A stretch of DNA of 64,000 bases from NCBI GenBank assembly GCA_033065855.1, contig JAVXUO010003193.1, positions 62,001-126,000 of the forward strand. Direction: 5' to 3'. The translations under genes and the position numbers were made by a program. This DNA is from Escallonia rubra. Taxonomy: Eukaryota; Streptophyta; Magnoliopsida; Escalloniales; Escalloniaceae. Shown piece by piece: positions 1 to 10,556 of the stretch. A model generated the notes under the pieces. It had not been told where the DNA came from, made no database searches, and saw nothing but the letters and a program-made list of their open reading frames with translations. Each line of letters starts with the position of its first letter. Position 1 is the first letter of the stretch.

Positions 1-189
1 GTGTCCGGAGGTACGTGTCGATGGGTGTCGGACACGTGTCCGAGGGCGGGAGGTGTCAGACACGTATCTGACACCATATCGACACCCTATATGAGGTGTC
101 AGAATTGAGATTGTTGACTGTGCATTGAATTTAGGTTAATTAGGTTAACGCGACATTTTTAACATGCACCCCCTAGAATCTCATCGTGG

Positions 190-1110
190 CTCCAGCACTG
201 GATATAATTAGCCCTAATTAACAATATTTTAATAAATCAATTAACCCTAATTAGCTATAACGAGCCTAATTAGTTTTAATTAACCCTAAGAACCCAATGA
301 AAATCAAATTAGCTGTAATTACCCCAAATTAGCCCAAATGAACCCAATTACGCGCATATTGATTATAGTTAGCCTAATTAGTCGTAATTAGCCCTAACAT
401 AATCCAATTAAGCCTAATTAGCGCTAATTAGGACTAATCAGCACTACTCGGCACAATTAAACCCTAATTAGGACTAAATAACCCTAATTAGTCATAATCA
501 ACCCTAATTAGCTATAATTATCTGAAACTAGCTCTCATTAACAATAATTAGCCCTAACATAACCCATTTAAGCCTAATTAGCCCTAATTAGGACTAATCA
601 GCCCTACTCGGCACAATTAAACCCTAATTAGGACTAAATAATCCTAATTAGTCATAATCAACCCTAATTAGCTATAATTATCCGAAACTATCCATCATTA
701 ACAATAATTAGCCCTAACATAACCCAGTTAAGCCTAATTAGCCCTAATTACTACTAATCAGCCCTACTCGGCACAATTAACCCCTAATTAGCTATAATTA
801 TCCGAAACTAGCCCTCATTAACAATAATTAGCCCTAACATAACCCAATTAAGCCTAATTCGCCCTAATTAGGAATAAGCAGCACTACTCGGCACAATTAA
901 ACCCTAATTAGGATTAAATAACCCTAATTAGTCATAATCAGCCCTAATTAGCTATAATTAGCCCAAGGTACTCTTCATTAACACTAATTAGCCCTAACAT
1001 ATCTTCAGAAATCCTAATTAGATTAATTAAACCCATAATGCTAAACCCTAAACCTTAATACTCGTAATTAACCCTAATAACCCAGTTAGCCCTAATTAGC
1101 TCTTGTACAT
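190..1110. repeat. AT-rich degenerate tandem array with telo-box-like units in CACTA A
   Basis: This stretch is dominated by variants of TAATTAGCCCTAATTA, with higher-order units of about 120-160 bp. The marker ACTCGGCACAATTAA recurs near 446, 606, 766 and 886. Several units contain TAAACCCTAA, identical to the plant telo-box. Related copies occur in element B (20900-21560, fewer units) and reversed in element C (55990-56650). It lies between the terminal region and the TNP2 start, so it is probably 5' non-coding or regulatory DNA of the transposon. It is not a telomere, because the array is irregular and flanked by transposon sequence. 1111-1844 is the remaining untranslated lead to TNP2, with no other feature seen. 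Confidence 0.8.
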
Positions 1111-1844
1111 CCCATAATTACTTCATATTGCTCAGAGATGGTTCAATTACTCGTTGTTTACAAACCCTGCATTCTTTATACTAGTTGTTGTTTTGAGAAG
1201 TCCATTGGCAACGAGATGGTTCAACTCGTTGCCAACGAATTCTATTTAATGTGGAATTGGTAACATATGTAACGATATTTCTGCAGTTTTGATATTTTGG
1301 AAAGATTCTTGCATATGTTATCAATTTTTGAACGCATGCATGCATAAAAACCCTTAGTTCCCGTTCAAAGGTATTCATTACAAAGTAATGCTTTGTAATG
1401 TGCCTTTGGATGTCCAGTTTGGACAATTTGGAAAAGCTAATTGTTTATAAAACAGTGTTTTGACTCATGCTTTGTGTTCTATGTCGTGGATATTTGGTAC
1501 ACGTTCTCGTGTGTTTCTCCGGGTGCATACAGATCTGGTGTTCTAACATCCGTCAAACCTTTCTGAGTAAGGTTAGATGAATGTTAGAACACATAATCGA
1601 TGTCGTGTACTTGGAGAAATGTGGGGAGGTGTTGCCGAATTTTCCGCAGACATGGGACTAAGCATGAGTTATTCACTATTTTATAAACATGTGCTTTTTT
1701 GAATGGGATAGGACCACTACCTGTTAGAGAGTGGATGGGAAATATGTAGACATGTTGTAACATTCATGCATTCATATTTACATCAGCAATGCCTAATGAC
1801 TGGTCATTATTGAAGGTGGTATACAGTACGATAATTCAGTCGTC

Positions 1845-2552
1845 ATGTCAGTCGATCGAAGTTGGATGAAAATGAAGAATGCTGAAGATTTTGAGTGTCG
1901 CGTTGACGAATTTCTCGACTTCGCTTATGCGCATCCTGCACATGTTGACCTTGATAAGATAAGGTGTCCGTGCGGTAGATGTGAGTTGTTGCACTGGAGA
2001 AAAAGAATTGAAGTAAAATGGCATCTTCGTCGGTACGGTTTTATGGGTGGATACACAAGGTGGACGCAGCACGGGGAAACGATAGTATTGTAGTCCAACC
2101 CGGCTAGTCAAACTGAAGTTAGGGAGGAGGCACGATATGATTACCGAGATATCATTATGGATGTTGGGCATGCTAATATTGACTGGAGTAACGACAGTCC
2201 ACAACCGCCGAACGAGGGGGCTCATCAGTTTTATGAGTTGTTGAGAGCTGCGGAAGAGCCGCTGTGGGATGGAGCTTCGAAACACATACGACTGTCTGCG
2301 GTTAGTAGGTTATTACAGTTGAAATCAGACCACGGGCTGAGGGAGAAAGGTTTTAACGAGTTTGTTACCTTAATCAAAGAAATACTGCCTGAAAGTGCAA
2401 AGCTACCGCCGCCGTACTATGACGCGAAGAAGATGATGAGGAAACTTGGGTTGAGCTATGAGCGGATAGATGCGTGCAATAACGATTGTGTATTATTCTG
2501 GAAAGAGAATAATGATTTGTCACGGTGCAAACTGAAAATGATTGACTTGTAA
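1845..2552 (+). pseudogene. TNP2-type CACTA transposase, N-terminal fragment (A)
   Basis: The ATG at 1845 opens MSVDRSWM followed by a Cys-rich stretch (CPCGRC, residues about 46-51) typical of the transposase-associated domain PF13963. That domain begins plant En/Spm TNP2 proteins. A TAG at 2091-2093 interrupts the frame; the sister copy in element C has TCG (Ser) there. The same frame resumes to 2520. There the sequence jumps to DNA equivalent to the extreme 3' end of TNP2, seen intact in element F near 32500, giving a missense tail and a stop at 2552. The whole catalytic core, DUF4218 and DUF4216 regions are missing. The product could not cut DNA; at most it is a truncated DNA-binding or decoy protein. 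Confidence 0.9.
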
Positions 2553-2706
2553 TGTTGTAACATCACGGGAAAAATGTAGTAACATTTTAGAACTTTGTTC
2601 ATATTGATGTGTTTTTGCACCTCCGTTCATATATATATATAGTGCCGATGATGATTTTTGCCAAATTATTGTTTTTAACATGTTAATGTCTTTGTAATTT
2701 ATCTAT

Positions 2707-4335
2707 ATGAAGTCAGATATGGATAGGATACGGGCTATTCGAGGCCGGGCTGGACGCCGAGCTGCTTCCTCCCCGGTGGGTCCCACCTCATCATTGCCTA
2801 CTGATGACGAGACACAGAGTGATCGAGTACAGAAGATGGGGCCCCAGCCCCAGCCCCAGTCGTCACCCCAGCCCGACGCAGATTCATCCCACATGCGCGT
2901 GCATTCTCCTTCTTCTGTGGGTTCTACCTCAGGTATAGTTGATAACGGTGTTTAGTACATTTTCGCTAGCCTTATATTTAAAGTATATTTGAACTGTATT
3001 AATTTCTGTGTTTTGTAGGATCTCGACGAGGCCGTGGTCCGACATGCGGGGTACGCATCGACCCCCAACGTAAACAGAGAGTTACGCTCACCCAGGAGAG
3101 CCTGTAAATACTAAAAATATCACATCATGCCTTATATTTAAAATTTTGGGGTGTTAATTTATATTTGAATTGTATTAATTTATTTATTTACTTATTTGGC
3201 AGTATCCTGGAGAATCAGGCGAGGACGAAGATCGGCGTTCTTGTGAAGGGCCGATTCTTCGAGCCACGCCTGTACTGGAAGGACTGGGATGCCACTGCGA
3301 GGGAGTCCCTATGGGAGGAGTGGCTGGTACGATGAAGTATTTTTTTCAGCGATAGTGTTTGTTTAATTAGAGTGTGTTTTCTGTTGTTAATTTGTTTTAT
3401 TGAATGCCTTACAGGAGTGGTTCACGTTTGACTCGCCTGAGCAGCAGGCACTGGGGCAGCAGGCCTTCTTTGCTTACATCGGCAAGAATTACCGCCGATG
3501 GCTCCACGACGCACGGGACCGGGCGAAAAAGATGCTGCCCGAGGGTGCCTCGATGACGGAGATGACGAGATATCCCCCACATTGGATATCTCACGGTGTA
3601 TGGGGGGAGATGATAGATCGGTGGGCTGTGGATCCAGGCTGGGACGCCAAGAGTAAGAGCGGGGCCGAGAACAGACAGAACAGAGATCCGACGCACACGG
3701 GGGGGTCGGTGCCACATGACATCGTTCGACACATGAACGCAGTCGAGCACCCGGATCTGGAGGAGGATGAGGTCATAGCTCTGACGTATAGTCAGACGCA
3801 CGTGCGGAAGAAGGACAAGGACGAGGTGCACCAGGCGGGCGACTATATTTCAGATATTGCCCGGCGGATCGATGTGAGTCAATTTGTATAAGTTGTTAAT
3901 GTTTTGTCTTTCTATCCTCAATGTTCGTTTCGTTAATTAATGCCCTAACATATCGTTAAACTACTATTTTTGCAGGCCTCGTATGAATAGCTTAGGGGGT
4001 CCGAGCAGCAGTCCGGACAGCCATCAGCGTCCACTAGTACAGGTGCGAGTATTGGGGCGTTGAAGCGATGGCTGGATACGCCGGAGGTTGTTAATCGGCC
4101 TAAAGGCCGCATACGCGGCCTGCCTAGCACGACTGCTCATGCCGTGATAGGAGCGTCCTCACCCCCTGCTGCCCTTTCACAGACCCCGGCTCCTCAGCGT
4201 CCATTGGACGATGAGGAGATCCAGCGCATTGCTACAGTGGTGGTGAGGATGATCAGGGAGAAGAGTACCGCTGCTGGACATGCCGAGCCGGCCCCGGATC
4301 AGCAGGATCCAGATCCGGGACTCGGCAACCCCTGA
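2707..4335 (+). pseudogene. TNP1-like PF03004 (Transposase_24) gene, five exons, one nonsense codon (A)
   Basis: This is the second CACTA gene, an accessory DNA-binding protein of the Ptta/En/Spm family. Predicted exons are 2707-2932, 3019-3103, 3203-3326, 3415-3873 and 3976-4335, all with GT/AG borders. The order is a Pro/Gln-rich N-terminus, then the PF03004 core in exon 4 (FTFDSPEQQAL, then RDPTHTGGSVPHD, the family's conserved PxHTGGS motif), then a C-terminal part with RPKGRIRGLP and an Asp/Pro-rich end. In exon 5 the phrase reads SYE-stop-LRGSEQQ (TAG at 3988-3990). Element C has CAG here, so this is a C-to-T nonsense mutation. Exon 4 is otherwise open. It starts about 150 bp after the TNP2 remnant, as in C and F. 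Confidence 0.88.
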
Positions 4336-4579
4336 TGAGCCCCTTCTCGTGCCCGTTCCTAGTTTCCCCCCTCCCCACCCCCTTTCCCCGCGCCCGGCTT
4401 GTACTCTTCTCTCCTCCCCTAACCGGCTGTATCAGGTTCCCAGCTTGTACATAATGAGTCTTTTTTATAATAAACATTTTTTATGAGTGATTATATATAT
4501 TTCTTTGTGTATTGATTATTGCGCGTTGTTGTTGAGAAATGAAAATTTTAAAGTCTGGGTAATAGAAAAATAAAAATAA

Positions 4580-4977
4580 AATTCAAATTTTTTTTGACTT
4601 TTGGCGACGGGCGACGGATTAATTACGTCGCTAAAAGTGTCCTTACAATCAGTTAATTAGGGACGGAATATTCCGTCGCTAAAAAGCTTATTTAGCGACG
4701 GAATAGTCCGTCGCTAATTTAACAAAAAAGAAAATAAATTAAAATATTTAAAATATAATTAAAGACAGATATTCCGTCGCTAATTAAAAATAAATCCGTC
4801 GCAAAAACTTACATATTTGACGACAGATTTGAACATTCCGTCGCTAAACTATTAATAACGGACTTTTATACGAGAGACTTTGAGCGATGGTAAATCCGTC
4901 GATAATTGTTTTAGCGGCGGATTTTAGGCTTTTAGCGACGAATTTACCCGTCGCTAAAAGCCTTTTTTCTTGTAGTG
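4580..4977. repeat. 3' subterminal repeats and terminal inverted repeat of CACTA A
   Basis: About 15 copies of a motif close to TTTTAGCGACGGA occur here in direct and inverted orientation, many mutated in the CG steps. They end in the 13-bp terminus at 4965-4977. In En/Spm elements such subterminal repeats bind the TNPA-type accessory protein. 4336-4580 is the 3' untranslated region: it is C-rich and holds a poly(A)-signal-like AATAAAC near 4470. Confidence 0.85.
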
Positions 4978-7405
4978 AAATATCCATGTTGGATCGAAGA
5001 AAAGAGATTAACTGATCTCGAAGGTTTGGTTCTAGCATAGAACCAATCCGCAGTTGTCGCTCGTCTTCTTCTTCTATTAGCGGTATAAAAACGAGTGCCT
5101 CTATAGGTTCCGCATGTCTTATCGTCCTCTCATCACATTGATCGTCAATAGAGAGCGTCTCATCGGCTTTGCAAGAGGCCACATAACACCTTCAAGCTAG
5201 TGTCTGGTCTCCTTTCACAAAACCAACCCCTTTTGGTGTAGGGAATTTCATAACGAGGTGGTAGGTTGAAGCCACGGCTTGCAGCTTGCTAAGACCTGTT
5301 CGACCCAATATCCCGTTTTATGACGATTTGATAGACACGATAAGAAAGTCGAGTGTGTGCGTTGCTTGATGCGGCCTTTCTCTAGCAACAACTGTGAGCG
5401 AAGTTATTCCCTTCACCGGTGCAGAGGCACCCATAAAGCCATATAGGGGAGAAGATATTGGCTTTACCTGATCTTCCAAAATTTCCATTTGAGAGAATGC
5501 GTATTCGAAGATGATATCTGTCGAGCTCCCGTTATCAACTAGAATGCGTTTGACTTGGAAAGCATCTATACGCAAGGTGATGACGAGAGCGTCATCATGC
5601 GGCAAACTCACTCCATCAAGGTCTGCATCATCGAACTCCAAGGTTGCATATGCTTTCGTCCGCTTGACAAGACCTTGTGTTAGATTGACCAGCCGAGCAT
5701 AAGCTTTACGGGAGGAGCTGGAAAATCCTCCAGTACTCGGCGCTCCAAATTTGGTGTTTATCACCGGACGGCCTCTTGGAAGCGTCTCCTCTGTTCTCCG
5801 CTGATTCCCTCTTCTTATATTCTATTGTCGATCATTGGTCTTGAAAAATTGCTTGAGGTGCCCCTTGGTTATGAGGTTTTCGATTTCACACTGAAGCACC
5901 TTGCACTCGTCTGTTATGTGACCGTGATCTTTATGGAAGTGACAGTATAGTTGAGGATCTCTCTTCTCGGCTAGTCCTCTCATGGGCTTTGGCCACTTGA
6001 GGATGTTTTGACCCTTGATCTGATGCAAGATGTGCTCACGAGAGGTGTTGAGAGGGGTGAATGATTTGGGAAGAACCGTTTGTAAATGCTTGAGTTCATC
6101 TGGGGTTCTTCCATCTGGACGATCTCGTCTCTTTTGCCCTGCATGCGTCTCTTCGTGTTGTGAGATCGTTAAATCTTCTTCGGCTCGAAGATACTTTTCC
6201 ACCCTGTTGAGGAGATTAGACATATTCTCTGGCCTTCGTTTGTTTAAAGAGAAGCGTAGGGGTGTTCCCGGCCTTACTCCCATAGCCATTGCTGCGAACG
6301 TCACTCCCGGATCCAAGTAGTCAATGAGAAGTTTCTCCGAATTAAAGCGAGTATAGTAAGACTTCAGTGATTCTTTTGGCCCTTGGATTATGCAAAAAAA
6401 TGAGGAGGAATTCTTCCTCTGTACTTGACTTGTGAGGAAATTGCTTCGAAAAAACTCGAGGTGTTGGAACCACACATGAGCAGCTCTCTTCAGCGTCACA
6501 GGAAAAGCTCTGCACATGATCTGGTCGGGGACCAGATGTAGGTTCATGCCTGAGGTAAAACGAGCCAAGTGTTCCATCGGGTCTCCTGTGTCATCATATG
6601 ACTCACATGGAGGCATTTTGAAATTGGGGGGAGTTGGGAAGAGATCAACTTCCTCCATGAATCGTCGTCTGATGATGATTGGAGCATTCGAGTAGCGCTA
6701 TGCACGGTTGCCACCAGAATTGACGTAAGTATTTCTGGTGGAATGTGCCTCGTAGTAGCTCTCTTCATGTCTTCCGGACCTTGGATTTTGTCGTTCGTCA
6801 TCGGAATGCTCATCCTCCACTTGTATCACATATTGATTGTGATTTGCTTTGTTCAGCATCTTAGAGTTGCCTGGTCCTTCATGGAAATTCAACCGTTGGT
6901 GGACAGACTGCCTTTATGCGTCAGTTATGTATCTTTCCTTAGGAGGCCTGAAAAACTTCGGCCGCGGAGGTGGATTTTCAATGGCGGCTTGCAGCTTCTC
7001 GATGGACCGCTGCATTACTTGGATGACTGTTAGTAAGTCAACTTGGTTGTCAAAGGCTAATGGAGTGATGTTGGCGGTTCCAATCGTTGTGACTCCGACC
7101 GTAGAGGGTTCGGACGGCCCAGCAGGTTGAAGTGGAGTTGAGACAAGATTTACGGGGGGTGGAGTTACCGTCATGGCTGTTGGTATCATTGTTGTGGCTG
7201 CTGGTGTTGCCGTAGCAGTTGTTGGTGCCTTCATTACGACTGCTGGTGCCGCCGTTGCGACTGTCGGAGTATTCGTCGCCCTCTTGCCACGATTGGGTGG
7301 CTGAGAAGTGGCTCCTCCGTGAGTAAGGCCAGTGATTAGCATTGATGACGAACTTAATGGAAGTGCTCCATCTTGTTGAGCTTGTGGATTAGGATTTTGA
7401 GTCAT
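4978..7405 (-). pseudogene. gag-protease polyprotein, broken by in-frame stops
   Basis: One reading frame runs from ATG at 7405 down to the CACTA junction with no frameshift but five stops: 6914-6916, 6698-6700, 5822-5824, 5318-5320 and one near 5195. The domains in order are a low-complexity Thr/Ala/Pro N-terminus, the Retrotrans_gag core (7405-relative residues about 270-400; hallmark AAHVWFQHL), the zinc knuckle YCHFHKDHGHITDEC (about 5940), and an aspartic protease-like segment with ILVDNGSSTDI (about 5545). Protein-coding similarity continues past the last stops to about 4980. Normal pol (RT, RNase H, integrase) is not in the window. The element is dead but not old enough to have gained indels in this part. 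Confidence 0.87.
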
Positions 7406-7423
7406 GATCTATTCACGAATCGG

Positions 7424-7441
7424 GTCCCACCGATGGCGCCA
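7424..7441 (-). other. Primer binding site of the Tat-like element
   Basis: On the minus strand TGGCGCCATCGGTGGGAC lies 3 nt inside the LTR end (7445), the standard position and the usual TGG start of a plant tRNA-primed minus-strand origin. Which tRNA it matches was not determined. Confidence 0.75.
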
Positions 7442-7444
7442 AAA

Positions 7445-7882
7445 TGTTGTGGATGAAATTCGGAACGCACTTCGTGAATAGACCTGCACAGCAAAGATAA
7501 CAACGGTGACTCGCCGGAAGGATTTCCGGCAAGAAATCTCCGATACTTAAGTCAGAAGATGCTTAAGATGGATCTTTTGTAAACTCGGATTAAGTTACTT
7601 ACCTTTCTTCATTCCCGCATTTTCCTTTTATAGGGTCTCCCATTAGTGGTTAGTTACTTCCCTCCTAATTAGGGAGTTATCAGATTAATGGGAGGTTACC
7701 CTTGTTAATGGACATTTATTTGTCTTGAATATGGGGTTATTGCCATAATGGATGGTGTAAATAGTGGGGAAGATGGATAGCCTCCATTTCCCACCTATTC
7801 ATGAGTGGTGTGACATGTTTGATGTCATCAGATGGTGACACGTGTCACTATCTTATGGGTACTATTTTTCACCCATATCACA
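7445..7882 (-). repeat. LTR of the Tat-like element, 438 bp
   Basis: In element orientation it runs TGTGATATGGG...CCACAACA (TG...CA ends). On the minus strand a TATA box CTATAAAAGG lies at 7633-7624. A perfect 14-bp palindrome GTGACACGTGTCAC with a G-box core sits at 7835-7848 in the presumed U3. The right boundary is fixed by comparison with units 2 and 3 of the nsLTP2 repeat, which are uninterrupted at this point. Confidence 0.82.
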
Positions 7883-8490
7883 TATAATTAATCAAACAGA
7901 ACTCTTCCTCAAATATTTCCCCAATTGCTTCCTTAATTTTTGCTAGAATCCAAAATTTGATTGAGATTTTATTGTGAGGTAATTGCTATTGTAATAGTTG
8001 TTTCGAATGCCATTTTGGACTATCACTCTTCTATTACATTACAGAGTTTACAATAACTGGAACAAGCTGTGCAGCTCTCGTACGGAAAATATATTAGGCA
8101 TGGACTATTATCCCTGATAAGTGTGATAGATTGAAGTTGATGTTTTTGAGCCGAAATATATAAACCAGAACTTCATACTGTAGTTGGCTTATCTGTTAGC
8201 TTATCTATCAGAGGCTTAGGCCAAGGAAGCGGTTGACAATCATTCTATCAGATACTTGAGTTCATGTATTGTACCTGCATTCTTGCATAAAACGACTTAT
8301 ATTAATGATTTTGGGGGGAGGTGTAATTTGGGAAGACTAAATTAATTGATTTCAAACCCCATCCCCCCTAATTCCTTTTTTCTTCCTATCCCTTGTTTAA
8401 AAATTTTGAAAAGTCACCACACTTTTTCTTAAGTTTCCAAAAGAATCACACCTTCCACAAATATTTATTCCCAAAATCTCTTAGTTCCTA

Positions 8491-8794
8491 GGCCCCGTAC
8501 GCTTACCATATTTGTTTTATGTTTTCATTTTCTGTTTTCATTTTCATGATTTTCATATTCAGTTTGAAAATCCGTTCCTGTACTTTTATCATTTTCACAA
8601 AAAAAAATTTAGCTATTTTTTCTTATATTGGGTTAAGTTTAAGTGAAAAAGCTGAAAACACCTTTTAGGTGTTTTCGGTTTTTTGTTACTATTTGAATAA
8701 TTTTATCCAAAACGAAAACAAAAATAGTAAAAGTACGCAAAAAAAGAATCTTTTTCATCATCATTGCTAAAACAGAAAACGAATATGGTAACCG
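8491..8794. mobile_element. MITE, 304 bp, private to unit 1
   Basis: The insert is absent from units 2 and 3: unit 2 reads straight through at 13981-13990. Its ends are imperfect inverted repeats: GTACGCTTACCATATTTGTT at the left against, reversed from the right, TTACGGTTACCATATTCGTT. It is AT-rich with no ORF. TA on each side (8489-8490, 8795-8796) is compatible with a 2-3 bp target duplication. Superfamily is undecided, with PIF/Harbinger or Tc1/mariner type possible. Confidence 0.72.
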
Positions 8795-9554
8795 TAAATT
8801 TTCCCAATACATTTTTCTCGGGCTCAACCTGCCTTGTATCTCCGCGTTCAACGGGCCACAAGTCAAAATTGGTGAAAAGCCACTGCGTGTCTGAAAGAAG
8901 AGAAGAAATCGCGGTGATGATTCATTTGACACGCTATTGACTTGGAGTCATGGCCAACTTTTGGAGTCATGGTCTATGGATCCAATAATGCACATTGCTT
9001 GTCTGTACATAATTAAAATTCTTAATTTCAAATAAGGAATGTTTATTTTGGCAGATTAAATGCTCTATTGTTAAAACAAAATTACTAAATTTGTTAGATA
9101 AATCACTATTAGTGCTGAAATTAAATAATTATATAAAAAATCACTAAAAATGATTAATTAATCACTAAAATAGTTTATTTAAAACAATTGTTGTTGACTA
9201 ACCTTATTAAGTTAGATAAATCACTATTAATAGTGAAATTATATAGTTAGTTAGTAGTCAAATTGAGTAATCAATTGTAAAGATTTTTGTTATATACTCA
9301 ACCATTGATGATTTTTTGTGACTGTAAAGAATACCGAGTTCTGCTTTGACCATCGATTCATACATATTAGAAAAGTTTTTTATGTTTTCTTGTTTTGTGA
9401 AATCTTGATAAACTACTTATAAGTTCGATATTTTTGGTTTTTCAAGTTTTATGTGAATTTGAATCTCTCGAATTCTCTTTTATATTAGTCATTAATTTTT
9501 TATAACTTTTTGGTCCTCCCGACGAGACTTTCTGAATCTGCCTCTAACAAATGG

Positions 9555-9730
9555 GTAAAGTTGGTTTGATAGATCAAAAGCGCGCAAGAAAATTCCTTGC
9601 GACAACGAACGTGTGAAGCTGGTTTGAAAGATCAAAAGAGCGCAAGAAAATTCCTGGCAATTTATCTTGTCCGGTTGTGAGAAAATTCCTGGCCTGGTCA
9701 TTACCGACGACTCCTCTGAAAATATAATGA
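9555..9730 (+). promoter_or_regulatory. nsLTP2-1 upstream region with duplicated box and weak TATA
   Basis: A box of about 38 bp, centred on TTGATAGATCAAAAGCGCGC, occurs at about 9561-9598 and again at 9619-9657 (GAAAGATCAAAAGAGCGC). The best TATA-like sequence is AATATAATGA at 9721-9730, about 100 bp before the ATG. Copy 3 has a consensus TATATAAGG at the same place and only one box, so promoter strength may differ between copies. Confidence 0.55.
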
Positions 9731-9827
9731 GATGAGACCCAAGCCAATTCAAATGCAAATTTGCCTCAACTGCCTTTCTTTCCCTTTTCCTCTCATAAAG
9801 TTTTGGCCATCTTTGAGTGAGTGAAAC

Positions 9828-10118
9828 ATGAAGGCATCATCGTGCACTACAGTATGCGCTGTGCTGGTGCTGGTGCTGCTCACGGCTGAAGCAGTGCAGG
9901 TCTCGGTGGCTGTGACATGCAACCCAGTCGAACTAAGTTCTTGTGTGAACGCGATTACGTCGTCAGCACCACCGTCTCAACTCTGCTGCAGCAAGGTCAA
10001 TGAGCAGAAGCCTTGCCTTTGCCAGTACCTCAAGAACCCAAGTCTCAGGCAGTTTGTTAGCTCCCCCAATGCGAGGAGGGTTGCTAGCACTTGTGGGGTT
10101 CCTTTCCCCACGTGCTAG
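9828..10118 (+). CDS. Non-specific lipid transfer protein type 2, copy 1
   Basis: This 96-aa secreted protein binds lipids in the apoplast or cuticle (family knowledge). It has an N-terminal hydrophobic signal peptide (VLVLVLLTAEA, residues 12-22), with likely cleavage around 28-29 just before TCNP. The mature part has exactly the type 2 spacing C-X7-C-X13-CC-X8-C-X-C-X23-C-X6-C, with Cys 31, 39, 53, 54, 63, 65, 89 and 96, so all four disulfides can form. The CXC central residue is Leu64, hydrophobic as expected for type 2. It has no intron, which is usual. The ATG follows GTGAAAC and is the first in the predicted transcript. An AATAAA lies at about 10281 in the 3' flank. It differs from copy 2 by one base in 291 (Thr7 here, Ser7 there). 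It looks functional. Confidence 0.95.
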   Translation: MKASSCTTVCAVLVLVLLTAEAVQVSVAVTCNPVELSSCVNAITSSAPPSQLCCSKVNEQKPCLCQYLKNPSLRQFVSSPNARRVASTCGVPFPTC

Positions 10119-10556
10119 AGCCCCTCCCCTGCAGCGTTGTTATTGTAATTTCCTTTTTATGCAGCGATACAGAGTCAGGAAGTCTACTTAATCTCAGCTT
10201 GCTAGGCTATCGTTGTCAGAGTCTCATCTAAGGCCCAGTTCTGTAGTCCTGAGTGAGGTTCGAGCTCCGTTAGAGCGCAAATAAATACTCGAAATAAGAA
10301 ATAACATCGCTTATTGAAACATGAGCAGTAGTTGTGATGGATTTTAGGTAGTTTTCTTTCTCATGAAACTTGTGATGACGCTATTCAAGTGAGTTACAGT
10401 GCTTGGACTGTGACAGCAAACCCCCAAATTGAAGTAACCAAACCCGATATCAAAACTACAACACCACAATGAAGGCAACATGCACGAACACAATGAATAA
10501 AACTGCGAGATCGACTACTACTCTTTACAAAGATAGGAAAAACCCTGCAGCCGCAC

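Larger units (their letters stand above)
1..4977 (+). mobile_element. CACTA (En/Spm) transposon A, 3' portion, internally deleted
   Basis: The right end reads TTTTCTTGTAGTG at 4965-4977, the inverse of the CACTACAAGAAAA terminus of this superfamily. It is preceded by subterminal repeats of TTTTAGCGACGGA in both orientations (4590-4965). The left terminus is outside the window: base 1 matches position 20714 of related copy B, so about 1.28 kb of A lies upstream. The coding part has the usual CACTA order, a TNP2-type gene (1845-2552) followed by a PF03004-type gene (2707-4335), but most of TNP2 is deleted. A is inserted in a Tat-like retrotransposon, whose gag-pro frame runs straight into the CACTA end at 4977/4978. 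The three bases after the element (AAA, 4978-4980) should be its target duplication, but the partner is off-window. Confidence 0.92.
4978..7882 (-). mobile_element. Ty3-gypsy (Tat/Ogre-like) LTR retrotransposon, 5' part
   Basis: Reading on the minus strand, the order is LTR (7882-7445), PBS (7441-7424), gag and protease (7405 to 4978). The rest of pol and the other LTR are cut off by CACTA A, whose far side is off-window. The zinc knuckle of the form C-x3-H-x4-H-x4-C and the protease motif DNGSS suggest the Tat/Ogre branch. On the right it abuts unit 1 of the nsLTP2 repeat at 7883. Units 2 and 3 are uninterrupted at the equivalent point, so this is an insertion private to unit 1. The expected 5-bp target duplication on this side is TATAA (7883-7887). 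Confidence 0.88.

Noticed and set aside
190-1110. Telomere or interstitial telomeric repeat
   Set aside because: CCCTAA-like words are embedded in irregular TAATTAG units, and the same array is inside CACTA copies B and C, so it is element sequence.
2848-2900. Plus- and minus-strand Pro/Gly-rich short ORFs around CCAGCCCCAG
   Set aside because: Minus-strand shadows of the Pro/Gln-rich first exon of the TNP1-like gene.
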